64,000 nt of DNA, from positions 4,658,501-4,722,500 of the forward strand of contig NZ_CP011509.1 of assembly GCF_001027285.1 (NCBI RefSeq), in the 5' to 3' direction. The notes under the pieces were generated by a model. It did no database searches, was not told where the DNA came from, and was given only the letters and a program-made list of their open reading frames with translations. Origin of the DNA: Archangium gephyra. GTDB taxonomy: Bacteria > Myxococcota > Myxococcia > Myxococcales > Myxococcaceae. The translations under genes were made by a program, and so were the position numbers. Below are positions 8,188 through 16,842 of this stretch, piece after piece; the stretch's first letter is position 1, and every line of letters begins with the position of its first letter.

Positions 8188-9771
8188 TTGGTTTCGAGAT
8201 CCTTCGTTCTTCGTGCCGTCGCCTTCGCCCTTCTGTCCGCGTGCAGCAGCAATCCAGGTCCCCAGGGCGCGACCGGGCCTCAGGGTCCCGCGGGTCAGCC
8301 TGGCACCCCGGGTCAGCCCGGGACCGCGGGTGCTCCAGGCGCCGAGGGCCTTCGGACGCTGGTGGTGACCGCGGCCGAGCAGCCGGGGACGAACTGCGCC
8401 ATGGGGGGTGTGCGGCTCACGGTGGGGGCCGATGCCAACCGCAATGGCGCGCTCGATGACGCGGAGGTCGACTCCACGCTCACCCGCTACGTCTGCAATG
8501 GGGTCCAGGGTCCCAAGGGGGACAAGGGCGACACGGGCGTCATGGGCCTGGATGGATTGAGCACGCTGGTGGCGACGTCGGACGAGCCTCCGGGCGCCAA
8601 TTGCCTGGCGGGTGGAACCCGGATGCAGGCCGGACGCGATGCCAACCGCAACGGCACGCTCGACGATGCGGAGGTGGAGGCTTCGCACACCCGCTACATC
8701 TGCAAGGGCACTCCGGGGGCGAAGGGGGACAAGGGCGATACCGGCGCCACCGGCCCCATGGGTCCTCCGGGCGTGATGTATGTGCGCACGAAGGTGGTCA
8801 GCCCCGGTGAGACGCCGGAGGAGAGTGGAGCCGCGCTGCGCGCCGCCATCGACGGCATCGCCGATGGTCTGGCGTGGCGGGTCAAGGTGGAGCCGGGCAT
8901 CTACGACCTCGGGGCCACGCCGCTCGTGCTCAAGTCGGGCATCCACCTCGAGGGCTCTGGTGAAAAGCTCACCACCCTGCGCTCCTCGACCGCCACGGAG
9001 GGCACCGTGGTGGGGGCCTCGGGCGCGGCGCTGAGCTCGCTGACCGTGGAGAACGTCGGCGGTGGCACCCGGGCCTATGCCCTCTACAGCGTGGTGAAGG
9101 ACTTCGACTTCCACGACCTCACCGCCATTGCCCGGAACGGCTCCGACCGGTCGTGGGCCATCGTCCTCAATGGGGCTCAAGGCACCTTCAGGAATGTGCG
9201 TGCGTTCGCGTACGGCACCAGCAGCGGTTACTCCAGCGCCTTCCGCTGCTACTCCTGCGAGGCCAGTCTCATCGACTCCCAGGTCGAATCCCTGGGCGGT
9301 GAGCTCATCGTCGGTATCTACGTGACCGGTAGCCTCAACCTGCGCGACGTGACGTCCAAGGCCATCGCCGCCACCTCCACCACCGACACCTGGGCCGTGT
9401 ACGCCGATGGTGACGTGTCGCTCTTCAACGTGGAGGCCCTTGGCGCGGGCGGGACTCGCAGCACCGGATTGTTCGTGGGTGAGGGGAGCGCCAAGGTGCG
9501 CAACAGCGTCCTCTCCGCGAGCGGCTGGTCGGATGCCAGTGAAGGGCTCAGCTCCTACACCGCCTCCACCCTGACCCGCACCATCGACGTCCACGGCTCC
9601 GTCATCTCCGGCAAGACCGCCAGCGTCTACCGCCAGAGGTACTTCAACATGCGCATCGCCCAGTCGCAGCTCGACGGTCCCGTGACGCAGCGGACCACCG
9701 ACCCCACCATGGGCAAGTACACTTGCGTCGGGACCTACGACGTGGACTTCGCTCCGGCGGCCTGCCCCTGA
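8188..9771 (+). CDS. Collagen-like surface lipoprotein with Ca-loop modules and beta-helix domain
   Basis: 527 residues from a TTG start with CGGAG 8 bases upstream. A short signal peptide ends in the lipobox LSAC (Cys19). Then Gly-X-Y collagen-like segments (about 24-53, 102-120, 173-195) alternate with two copies of a roughly 50-residue module containing two Cys and an EF-hand-like loop DANRNGxLDDAEV (about 80-92 and 152-164); this resembles the DUF7151-type domain of myxobacterial lipoproteins, a name given from memory. The remaining 330 residues are rich in short beta strands and turns typical of a right-handed parallel beta-helix. The likely location is the outer membrane or cell surface. 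Function is not known; adhesion or matrix roles are plausible. Confidence 0.7.
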   Translation: MVSRSFVLRAVAFALLSACSSNPGPQGATGPQGPAGQPGTPGQPGTAGAPGAEGLRTLVVTAAEQPGTNCAMGGVRLTVGADANRNGALDDAEVDSTLTRYVCNGVQGPKGDKGDTGVMGLDGLSTLVATSDEPPGANCLAGGTRMQAGRDANRNGTLDDAEVEASHTRYICKGTPGAKGDKGDTGATGPMGPPGVMYVRTKVVSPGETPEESGAALRAAIDGIADGLAWRVKVEPGIYDLGATPLVLKSGIHLEGSGEKLTTLRSSTATEGTVVGASGAALSSLTVENVGGGTRAYALYSVVKDFDFHDLTAIARNGSDRSWAIVLNGAQGTFRNVRAFAYGTSSGYSSAFRCYSCEASLIDSQVESLGGELIVGIYVTGSLNLRDVTSKAIAATSTTDTWAVYADGDVSLFNVEALGAGGTRSTGLFVGEGSAKVRNSVLSASGWSDASEGLSSYTASTLTRTIDVHGSVISGKTASVYRQRYFNMRIAQSQLDGPVTQRTTDPTMGKYTCVGTYDVDFAPAACP

Positions 9772-9812
9772 GTTCCCAGGCGGGTGGGTCGTCGGAGTCT
9801 GGGAGGGAGATC

Positions 9813-10691
9813 ATGAGGAAGACGTCCCATCGCCTGTTGCTGCTCGTGTCGCTTGCTGTCCTCCTGGGGTTCCCGGGAGGAGCGGTGGCGGATTCCCCCG
9901 AGCCCCGTCCGCCCACGAAGGAGGAGCGGGCCCGCTACCCGTGGCTCTCCGCGGAGCGCTCCATCCGCCCGCTCGCAGAGGCCCTCGCGCCTCCGTCCGG
10001 TTACACGCGGGTGGCCGTCGAGGACGGCTCCTTCGGGGCGTGGTTGCGCGGCCTTCCGCTGCGTCCCCCGGGCACTCCGGTGCAGGACTTCGGGGGGCAG
10101 GACATCCTCGCCGGGGACCATGCCGCCCTCGCGGCGGTGGCCGAGCTGGATGTGGGCTCGGCCAACCTCCAGCAATGCGCGGACTCCATCATCCGCCTCC
10201 ATGCCGAGTGGCAGTGGTCGCGCGGCCAGAAGGAGCGCATCGGCTACCGCTTCACCAGCGGAGACCTGGCCTCCTGGTCGCGCTACGCGGCGGGCGAGCG
10301 GGCTCGCGTGTCCGGCTCCAAGGTGTCGTGGGTGAAGAGCGGGCCGGTGGATGGCTCGCGGGCCTCGTTCCGCGCGTACCTGGACCTGGTCTTCACCTAC
10401 GCGGGCACGTTGTCCCTGGCCGCCGAGCGGCAGCGCCCCAAGCGTGACGACGTGCGCCCGGGCGACTTCTTCGTGCTGGGCGGCAGCCCGGGGCATGCGG
10501 TGCTGGTGCTGGACGTGGCGCGCAACGCGAAGGGCGAGCGGGTGGCGCTGCTCGGCCAGGGCTTCATCCCGGCGCAGGACTTCCACGTGCTGTCGCCGGG
10601 TGAGGACGGCCCGTGGTTCCCGCTGGAGGGAGACGAGGTGGCGACGCCCTTCTGGAAGCCCTTCCCCTGGTCCTCGCTTCGCCGGTTCTAG
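9813..10691 (+). CDS. DUF4846 family exported protein
   Basis: 292 residues. The signal peptide at 1-27 (basic start, LLLLVSLAVLLGFPGG, cleavage after AVA). The mature part has features of the DUF4846 family: FGAWLRGLPL near the start, a conserved CADSIIRLHAEW segment, GDFFVLGG followed by GHAVLVLDVA, and ALLGQGFIPAQDFHVL. The HAVLVLD strand recalls papain-like or amidase folds, but no catalytic triad can be claimed. The ATG at 9813 is preceded by GGGAGGGAGATC, a good ribosome site; the frame is open 30 codons further into the previous gene, which looks spurious. It sits 41 bases after the lipoprotein gene and may be cotranscribed. Function unknown. Confidence 0.72.
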   Translation: MRKTSHRLLLLVSLAVLLGFPGGAVADSPEPRPPTKEERARYPWLSAERSIRPLAEALAPPSGYTRVAVEDGSFGAWLRGLPLRPPGTPVQDFGGQDILAGDHAALAAVAELDVGSANLQQCADSIIRLHAEWQWSRGQKERIGYRFTSGDLASWSRYAAGERARVSGSKVSWVKSGPVDGSRASFRAYLDLVFTYAGTLSLAAERQRPKRDDVRPGDFFVLGGSPGHAVLVLDVARNAKGERVALLGQGFIPAQDFHVLSPGEDGPWFPLEGDEVATPFWKPFPWSSLRRF

Positions 10692-10777
10692 GGGCCCTGG
10701 TTCCCGCGCTTGCTTCCCGGGCGAGCAATCGTCCGTGGCTGACCGTCCTCCGGTACACCGTTTAGCTTCAAGGTGTC

Positions 10778-12109
10778 ATGTCCACCGGGCTGAAAGCAGG
10801 GCGTGCTTCCACTCCTTGGCGGCCCGTGGCCATCTACGCCGTGGTCGCCGGGTTGTGGATCATCCTCTCCGACGTCCTCCTCGCGGGCCTGGTGCGGGGC
10901 CTGGGCGATTTCGTCCAGGTGCAGGTCCTCAAGGGGTGGCTGTACGTCGCCGCCACCTCGGTCCTCCTGTACGCCCTCATCCGCAAGGACACCGCCGCCC
11001 TCCGCGAGTCCGAGGCCCGTCACCGGGCGAGCCTGGAGAGCATGGCCGACGCCCTCTTCCTCGTCGATTCCCATGGGAGGATCGTGGAGGCGAACAAGGC
11101 CGTGCTGACGCTGTTCGGGCTGGAGGCGGCCGGGATGCCCACGGAGCTCCAGCGGTTCATCGAGCTGCTCGACATCCGCCATCCGGACGGAAGCCCGGTC
11201 GCCTGGGACGCGCTGCCCAGTCAGAGGGCCTTGAAAGGCGAGACGGTCCGCGAGCAGGAGCTCCTGGCCCGGCGCTCCAACGGAGCCCTGCTCCACATCA
11301 GCGCGACGGCCTCCCCGGTCGTCACGGACATGGGACAGGTGCCGGAGCTGGCGGTGGTGGTGCTGCGCGACCTGACCGAGCTCAAGCGCCTGGAGCGGAT
11401 GCGCGATGAGTTCCTCTCCACCGCCGCCCACGAGCTGCGCACGCCCATCACCACCATCAAGGGCTATGCCCAGCTCCTGGATCGCTGGACGCCGGGCGGA
11501 CACGAGCCTCGCGAGGGCAAGGCCTTCCGGATCCTCAACCGCCAGAGTGATCGGCTCACCCAGCTGGTGCAGGAGCTGCTCGAGGTGTCGCGGCTCCAGC
11601 TCGGCCGGCTCGCGTTGCGGCGCCAGCGCTTCGAGCTGGGCGAGCTGGTGGCGGACGTGCTCGAGCGCATGCAGGGCGTGTCCTCCCGGCACCGGCTCGT
11701 GCTGCACCAGGAGGGCCCCGTGTTCGTGGACGCGGACCGGGAGCGGATCGATCAGGTGCTCGTCAACCTGTTCGACAACGCCATCAAGTACTCGCCCGAG
11801 GGCGGAGACATCGAGGTCCGGGTGGCGAGCCGGGAGGGCACGGGCGTGGTGTCCATCCGGGACCCGGGCATGGGTATCCCCAAGGAGCGTCAGGGCCAGC
11901 TCTTCGAGCGCTTCTACCGCGCCCATGCCGGGCTCGAGTCGGACCGTGGAGGCATGGGGATTGGCCTGCACTTGAGCGAGCAGATCGTCCAGCGGCACGG
12001 CGGCCGCATCTGGTTCGAGAGCGAGCCGGGGAAGGGCTCGACCTTCTCGTTCAGCCTGGCGCTGGTGCAGCAGGCCGCGCAGGAGCACGAGCACGAGGCA
12101 CGGGTGTGA
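10778..12109 (+). CDS. Membrane-bound PAS-domain sensor histidine kinase
   Basis: 443 residues. Two predicted TM helices at about 14-32 and 46-66, a PAS domain (about 80-200), a HisKA dimerisation domain with the H box AHELRTPITTIKGY (phospho-acceptor His near 218), and a HATPase_c domain with N box NLFDNAIKYSPEG, G1 DPGMGIP, F box LFERFYR and G2 GIGLHLS. It would autophosphorylate and pass phosphate to a response regulator, but none is adjacent, so it is an orphan kinase here, a common situation in myxobacteria. The very short periplasmic loop between the TM helices suggests sensing within the membrane or by the cytoplasmic PAS domain. Ligand unknown. Confidence 0.9.
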   Translation: MSTGLKAGRASTPWRPVAIYAVVAGLWIILSDVLLAGLVRGLGDFVQVQVLKGWLYVAATSVLLYALIRKDTAALRESEARHRASLESMADALFLVDSHGRIVEANKAVLTLFGLEAAGMPTELQRFIELLDIRHPDGSPVAWDALPSQRALKGETVREQELLARRSNGALLHISATASPVVTDMGQVPELAVVVLRDLTELKRLERMRDEFLSTAAHELRTPITTIKGYAQLLDRWTPGGHEPREGKAFRILNRQSDRLTQLVQELLEVSRLQLGRLALRRQRFELGELVADVLERMQGVSSRHRLVLHQEGPVFVDADRERIDQVLVNLFDNAIKYSPEGGDIEVRVASREGTGVVSIRDPGMGIPKERQGQLFERFYRAHAGLESDRGGMGIGLHLSEQIVQRHGGRIWFESEPGKGSTFSFSLALVQQAAQEHEHEARV

Positions 12110-12126
12110 ACCCGGGGCGCGTGGCA

Positions 12127-12164
12127 CCCTCACCCCGTCCCTCTCCCGGCGGGAGAGGGGAGAG
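12127..12164 (-). repeat. Dispersed palindromic repeat, copy B
   Basis: CCCTCACCCCGTCCCTCTCC-type repeat with a CCTCTCCC/GGGAGAGG hairpin, located between the converging histidine kinase and outer-membrane protein genes. Its position suits bidirectional termination, although T tracts are missing. Confidence 0.75.
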
Positions 12165-12167
12165 TGC

Positions 12168-13373
12168 TCAGAACATGTGGCCGAAGTTCAGGTAGATGCG
12201 CTGGCGGCCCGACTCCGGGGACATGGCCCAGTCGAAGCGCACCACCGCGGCGCGCCGGGCCAGCCGCAGGCCCGCGCCCAGGCCCGGGTGCCACTTCCAC
12301 CACTCTCCGTTCTCCACCCCCGGGTGCCACACCCGCCCCAGGTCCACGAAGCCCACGGCTCCGGCGATCACCGGCGCGCCGAACAGGTTGAAGTCGAAGG
12401 CCCGGTAGCGCAGCTCCGTGTTCGTGAACGCCTTGATGTTGCCCGCGAACCGGTTGCGCTCGATGCCTCGCACGCTGCTCATGCCGCCAATGCCCTCGGA
12501 GGTGCTCACGCCGCCCGTGTTCACCCACTCGAAGAACGGCACCTGGCCGAACAGCATGTCCAGCGTCACCCGCTGCGCCAGGATGAAGCGTGGACCCAGC
12601 TGCCAGTAACGCCTCTCGCTCAGCGTCACGCCCGCGTACTGGTAGCGGCTGCCGGTGGCGCTGCCCGACACGCGCAGGCTCACCTCCTCCACGCCACCGC
12701 GCACCGGATCCGCCTCGTTGTCACGCGTGTCCCAGAGCACGCCCGCGGTGATCTGCCCCGTGGCGCCGCCTTGAATGCCCTCGGGCTTGAGCTGCGCCAG
12801 CACCGAGGTGTCGAACGGATCCACCTCCGTGTACCGCCACGAGTAGCCCACGTAGGACTGGAAGGGGTGGTTCTCTCCCCAGGGCCGGCCGCGCAGGCGC
12901 ACCCACGCGCCCGGTGCGTTCTTCGTGTAGTTGAAGCGCTCCTGCGTCTCGTCGCCGTTGAAGTCCTGCGCGGACACGTTGCCCGCCCCGTAGAAGGGGC
13001 TGCGCAGCTCGCGCCGGTACTCCAGGCGGAACTCCAGGCGCATGGGGCCGATGAGCTGCGGCCCGTCGTAGCGCAGGTAGTGGTTCTGCTGGCCACGGCT
13101 GGTGAACAGCGCCTGGATGGAGATGGCGTGCTGGTACGGGTTGTGTCCGGGCGCGTACAGATAGGCGCCGGCCACGCCGCCATACGTGAAGCCCTGGTCC
13201 GAGTTGTAGCTCACCAGCGGTAGCGCGATGGCGTCGATGCCCTTCTCCTTCTTCGCCGGCTGCTCCGCGGGAGCGGAGGCCGGGGTGGCGGGGAGGGCAT
13301 TCGGCGGGGCATTCGGCGGAGCAGCCGTGGCGGTAGCCAGCGTCGTCAACAGCAGCGCGGTCGTGAGCATCAC
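12168..13373 (-). CDS. BamA/Omp85-like outer-membrane beta-barrel protein
   Basis: 401 residues. N-terminal signal peptide (MLTTALLLTTLATATAA) then a Pro/Ala-rich linker and no visible POTRA repeats. The rest is a barrel of alternating strands similar to the bacterial surface antigen D15/Omp85 C-terminal domain: a segment like VRGIERNRFAGN matches the VRG(F/Y) lid-lock motif, and the chain ends in an aromatic (NFGHMF), the usual outer-membrane recognition signal. Length (about 370 mature) suits a 16-strand barrel without the periplasmic arm, unlike BamA itself. It may export or insert an unknown partner. It is divergent from the phosphodiesterase gene at 13538. Confidence 0.75.
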   Translation of the reverse strand: MMLTTALLLTTLATATAAPPNAPPNALPATPASAPAEQPAKKEKGIDAIALPLVSYNSDQGFTYGGVAGAYLYAPGHNPYQHAISIQALFTSRGQQNHYLRYDGPQLIGPMRLEFRLEYRRELRSPFYGAGNVSAQDFNGDETQERFNYTKNAPGAWVRLRGRPWGENHPFQSYVGYSWRYTEVDPFDTSVLAQLKPEGIQGGATGQITAGVLWDTRDNEADPVRGGVEEVSLRVSGSATGSRYQYAGVTLSERRYWQLGPRFILAQRVTLDMLFGQVPFFEWVNTGGVSTSEGIGGMSSVRGIERNRFAGNIKAFTNTELRYRAFDFNLFGAPVIAGAVGFVDLGRVWHPGVENGEWWKWHPGLGAGLRLARRAAVVRFDWAMSPESGRQRIYLNFGHMF

Positions 13374-13537
13374 AGCTCAAGGTGGCACGCGAAGAAGGGG
13401 TGGGACCATCTCGACGTTCGGCGGCCCTGCCTGTCTGGCTGCTCTCCAGCGGACCACCCGGGAATACCCGGCTGGTGCTCGCCTGCGTGCGCATCATCTG
13501 GGCGCATCTTGGTGCTGGGGGGAGGGGAGACGAGACC

Positions 13538-15145
13538 GTGAAAGAAGTCATCAACCCGCAGTTGCAGGCGTGGGCTCGAGACTACGTGTGGCGTGTGGGG
13601 TCGAAGGTCGGCCCATTGTCGTCTTCACGCCAACGCAAGTTGCTCGTCGTCCATCTGGACGGTGTACCCAAGGCGCTGTTGGACGAGGCCGTCCGCACCG
13701 GGCGGATGCCCTTCCTGTCCAGGTTGGTGACCTCGGGCACCTACGCCCTGGACGGTGCGTTCTGGGGCTCGCCTGCCTCCACGCCCTACTTCCAGGCCGG
13801 CTTCCTCTATGGCCTGCGCCATCCCAACCTGCCGGCCTACAGCTGGTTCGATCGGGAGCTCGGCCGCAAGGTGCAGATGAACACCCCCACGGACACGCTC
13901 GCCGTGGAGTCGCGGCTGGGTTGCCGCCCTGGCACGAGCCTGCTGTCCGGTGGCGGGCACACGTACTTCTCGCTCTTCCAGGCCGAGGCCAACAACCGCC
14001 TCTGCATGAGCTCGCTGGCCCGCTACAAGGTGATGGCCCGCAGCCTCAAGTACGAGATGGAAGGCATCGTCGCGGCGCGCTCGCAGACGCCGCTCTCGTA
14101 CCTGCGCTCGTTCGGGCGCGACGCGTGGAACTCCTTCACGGAGATCTACCGCTGGGGCCGGTCGCTGCGCGACTGGCGTCATGAGAGCGGTTTCCTCGTG
14201 AGCCGCGTCTTCCTGCAGCGGCTCGGCTGGAGCTTCGCCCACACCAAGGCCCTGGTGGACATGGTGCGCGGCGTGCCCGCCGTCTACCTCGTCTACGGCA
14301 ATTACGACGAGGTGGCCCACCGTCGCGGTCCACGCTCGGAGCTGGCGCTCGGGGAGCTGCAGCGTGTGGACGCCTACCTCGCCGAGCTCTACGCCGTGGC
14401 CCAGACGGTGGAGCCCGGCTACGATCTCGTCTTCCTCACGGACCATGGCCACGTGGACAGCCACCCCATCGAGCAGCGCGGGGGTCAGCGTCTGGAGGAC
14501 ATCCTCCTGCGTGGCGCACCCCTGCCCCTGCCCGAGGACATCGCGCGGGCGCTGCTCGACGGCCGCCCGCACCCGGTGGACGAGCCCCATGCGCCGCAGG
14601 AGCCGGTGGTCATCGAGTCCGGCAACTTCTCCCACGTCTACCTGACGCGCGAACTCGAGCCGCTCGAGGCCGCGCAGCTGGTGGCGCGCCACCCGGAGGT
14701 GCTCGCGAGGGCCATGGGCCATCCGGACATCGCCATCGTGGCGATGCGCCGGGGCGACTCGGCGGTGGCCATCATCGGGGGTGGGGTGTACGGGCCGGAC
14801 GAGATCGACAGCGCGCCGTTGGATGGGGAGTTCTCACGGCGCGCGGTGGCGGACTTCCTGCGAGAGCTGCCCCACATGCCCACCGCGGGAGACCTGGTGC
14901 TCTACGGCCAGGCGGTGTCCAAGGGCGGCACGGTGGGCTTCGCCTGGGAGTTCGGCTCGCACGGCGGCCTCACGCGCACGGAGACCAACAGCGTCATCTG
15001 CTGGCCGACGAACCTCCCGGTGGACCTGTCCGGGCTCAGCCACGTCACGCAGCTGCACGAGCGGCTGTCCGAGGTGTACCGCGACGGCGCCCGGCCCCTG
15101 GTGCGTCCGGAGCCCTCGGAGGAGAGGTGGGCGGAGGCGACATGA
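13538..15145 (+). CDS. Alkaline phosphatase superfamily phosphodiesterase/nucleotide pyrophosphatase-like protein
   Basis: 535 residues from GTG at 13538, with GGAGGGGAGA 8 bases upstream; the frame is open 52 codons further, but that part is not protein-like. The fold of type I phosphodiesterases is indicated by KLLVVHLDGVPK (metal Asp), a STPYFQAG segment with the Ser/Thr that would be the nucleophile, VYGNYDEVAHRRGP (metal Asp and His), and FLTDHGHVDSHP (Asp-His-His metal site). No signal peptide is visible, so it is probably cytoplasmic or membrane-associated. It overlaps the next gene by ATGA; the partner is a flippase-like membrane protein, suggesting joint action on a lipid-linked or membrane phosphodiester. 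Substrate unknown. Confidence 0.7.
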   Translation: MKEVINPQLQAWARDYVWRVGSKVGPLSSSRQRKLLVVHLDGVPKALLDEAVRTGRMPFLSRLVTSGTYALDGAFWGSPASTPYFQAGFLYGLRHPNLPAYSWFDRELGRKVQMNTPTDTLAVESRLGCRPGTSLLSGGGHTYFSLFQAEANNRLCMSSLARYKVMARSLKYEMEGIVAARSQTPLSYLRSFGRDAWNSFTEIYRWGRSLRDWRHESGFLVSRVFLQRLGWSFAHTKALVDMVRGVPAVYLVYGNYDEVAHRRGPRSELALGELQRVDAYLAELYAVAQTVEPGYDLVFLTDHGHVDSHPIEQRGGQRLEDILLRGAPLPLPEDIARALLDGRPHPVDEPHAPQEPVVIESGNFSHVYLTRELEPLEAAQLVARHPEVLARAMGHPDIAIVAMRRGDSAVAIIGGGVYGPDEIDSAPLDGEFSRRAVADFLRELPHMPTAGDLVLYGQAVSKGGTVGFAWEFGSHGGLTRTETNSVICWPTNLPVDLSGLSHVTQLHERLSEVYRDGARPLVRPEPSEERWAEAT

Positions 15146-16224
15146 AGCGCCCCGCGGGCCGGACGTTCCTCAAGGCACTGGCGGTGGTGGTGGGGGTGGC
15201 GCTGTCCGCCGTCCTCATCTCCAGCGTCTTCTTCCGGTTGAATCCGGGAGGGGACGGGCCCCTGCTCGTCCCACGCTTCCCGCTGGAGAAGCTCCTCCGC
15301 GACCTGCCGGGCCACCTGCGCTGGCTCCTCCCCTTCATGCTGCTCTCCGCGGCCATCATCCCGCTGCGGGCGGTGCAGTGGCAGAGGACGCTGAGCAAGC
15401 CCGTCCCCCTGCTCGAGCGCTACCACCTGGTGGCCATTGGCGCCTTCACCCACAACGCGGTGCCCGGGAAGCTCGGGGACGTGATGCGCTCGTTCCTGAT
15501 GTCGCGCACCCAGCGCATTCCGTTCCTCCAGTCGCTGGGCTCGGTGCTGGTGTGCAAGCTGCTGGAGTTCGCCGCGCTGATGGGGCTGTTGGCCGTGTCC
15601 TTCCTCGGGCCCTTTGGCGAGACGATGTCCGGGTTCGCCGGGCCGCTGCGAATCGCCGTGGGGGTGTGCGTGGGACTGGTGGTGCTGGTGGTGCTGCTGG
15701 CCCACTACGCGCTGCCGCTGGCCCGCTGGTTGGAGCGCACGCACCGGCTGCCCCGGGCGCGGCACCTGCTGGGGCACGTGTCCGAGGGCCTGGGCACCGC
15801 GCGCAGCTTCCGGGGCATGGGCAAGGCGCTGCTCTTCTCCGTGGGGCCGGTACTGGCGCCCGCCCTGGCCTATGGGTTGGCCCTCCGGGGCATTGGCGTG
15901 CGCGGAGGAATCTTCGCCGGTGCCGTCATCCTGGGCGCCATCGCGCTCGGCCAGGCCCCCGGGGTGCCGGCGGGCACGGGCATCTACTTCGGGGTGACGA
16001 GCGGGGTGGCGAGAAGCCTGCTGGGGGCCGCGCCCGAGGACGCGGCGGCCTTCTCCCTCCTCACCTGGCTGGGCACCGTGCTGAGCCAGGTGCTGGTGGG
16101 GGCGCTCTCCGTCCGCTTCCGGGGCATCCGGCTGAAGGACCTGCGCAAGGGCGGCAGTCTGGCGCGCGAGGCCACCAGCCATGTGGCCCACGAGTCCGTG
16201 CAGCCCGTCCACACCCCGGGCTGA
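15142..16224 (+). CDS. Lysylphosphatidylglycerol synthase TM-region/YbhN-like (UPF0104) membrane protein
   Basis: 360 residues with about eight hydrophobic helices: an N-terminal one at 10-30, then pairs through to about 325. The family shows the conserved block seen here as NAVPGKLGDVMRSFLM near residue 105-120, where N-x-x-P-G-x-x-G-(D/E) is the hallmark of the flippase-like domain of MprF and YbhN proteins, and APGVPAGTGIY near 275-285. Such proteins are thought to move glycerolipids or isoprenoid-linked substrates across the membrane. The ATG at 15142 overlaps the previous stop (ATGA) and has GGAGG upstream. There is no catalytic aminoacyl-transferase domain, so it is not a lysyl-PG synthase. 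Confidence 0.8.
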   Translation: MKRPAGRTFLKALAVVVGVALSAVLISSVFFRLNPGGDGPLLVPRFPLEKLLRDLPGHLRWLLPFMLLSAAIIPLRAVQWQRTLSKPVPLLERYHLVAIGAFTHNAVPGKLGDVMRSFLMSRTQRIPFLQSLGSVLVCKLLEFAALMGLLAVSFLGPFGETMSGFAGPLRIAVGVCVGLVVLVVLLAHYALPLARWLERTHRLPRARHLLGHVSEGLGTARSFRGMGKALLFSVGPVLAPALAYGLALRGIGVRGGIFAGAVILGAIALGQAPGVPAGTGIYFGVTSGVARSLLGAAPEDAAAFSLLTWLGTVLSQVLVGALSVRFRGIRLKDLRKGGSLAREATSHVAHESVQPVHTPG

Positions 16225-16240
16225 AGCGGGGAGGAGGCGG

Positions 16241-16277
16241 AAAAAGAAAAAGGCCCCCGGCTTTTCAGCCGGAGGCC
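16241..16277 (-). terminator. Rho-independent terminator of tRNA-Leu
   Basis: On the minus strand, GGCCTCCGGC, a short AT loop, GCCGGGGGCC, then TTTTTCTTTTT. The hairpin starts nine bases after the tRNA 3' end and is followed by a clear T tract, the best intrinsic terminator in the window. It also lies just past the converging membrane-protein gene that ends at 16224. Confidence 0.88.
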
Positions 16278-16285
16278 TTCTTCAG

Positions 16286-16369
16286 TGCCCAGGAGAGGAC
16301 TCGAACCTCCATGCCCTTGCAGGCGCTAGACCCTGAATCTAGTGTGTCTACCAATTCCACCACCTGGGC
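16286..16369 (-). tRNA. tRNA-Leu (CAG anticodon)
   Basis: 84 bases. The acceptor stem GCCCAGG pairs with CCTGGGC, discriminator A; D arm with AATTGGTAGAC; anticodon stem CTAGA/TCTAG around the 7-base loop TTCAGGG, anticodon CAG, reading CUG, the dominant Leu codon in this genome; a long class II variable arm (GCGCCTGCAAGGGCAT region); and a T arm with GGTTCGAGTCC. The CCA end is not encoded and must be added after transcription. It is a single gene with its own terminator. Confidence 0.96.
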
Positions 16370-16463
16370 AGGCGGTGCGTTTCGCTCGGCGGTGCGTTGC
16401 GTCGCGTCGACGGGTGCGGTGTATAGATGCCTGAATCGCCCCCGTCAAGCACATGTTTCAACA

Positions 16464-16841
16464 TCACTTCTTCAACGGCCATTTCCCCTCGGATTCGAGC
16501 CGGCGCCGGACGGCGGGGTTCTCATCCAGGTAGGCCGTGAGGGACTCCTCCGTAATCTCCACGAGGATGTCCTCATTCCCCAGCTCGGTCTGGCAGGACA
16601 GGCGGGAGTACGGGCGCACGTCGAAGCCCATGTCCAGCCGGTCCATCTCCTGGTCCGTCTGTTCGGAGAGCGACTCGAGGCCCTTGCGCACCCAGATGTG
16701 GCAGGTGGAGCAGGCGCAGACCCCGCCGCAGGAGTGACCCACCTGGGCACCGGCCTTCTCGGCGGCGTCCAGCAGGGTGGTCCCCGTGGACACCTCCACG
16801 GTGACGTCTTGCAGGGGGCTCTGGAAGTGGACCTTGGGCAC
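16464..16841 (-). CDS. fdx: ISC-type [2Fe-2S] ferredoxin
   Basis: 125 residues from GTG. Cluster ligands in the adrenodoxin/ISC pattern: Cys38, Cys44, Cys47 and Cys83 (segment SCGGVCACSTCH, later RLSCQ), with an extra Cys42. It delivers electrons for cluster assembly on IscU. It begins one base after hscA, the typical order hscB-hscA-fdx, so it is translationally linked. The C-terminal extension past residue 100 (LTAYLDENPAVRR...) is slightly longer than in the E. coli protein. It is the last gene of the isc operon, followed by the tRNA region. Confidence 0.93.
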   Translation of the reverse strand: MPKVHFQSPLQDVTVEVSTGTTLLDAAEKAGAQVGHSCGGVCACSTCHIWVRKGLESLSEQTDQEMDRLDMGFDVRPYSRLSCQTELGNEDILVEITEESLTAYLDENPAVRRRLESEGKWPLKK

Positions 16842-16842
16842 G

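Noticed and set aside
13228-14184. Open frame overlapping the start of the phosphodiesterase gene
   Set aside because: The phosphodiesterase frame has the family motifs and ribosome site; this frame shows none.
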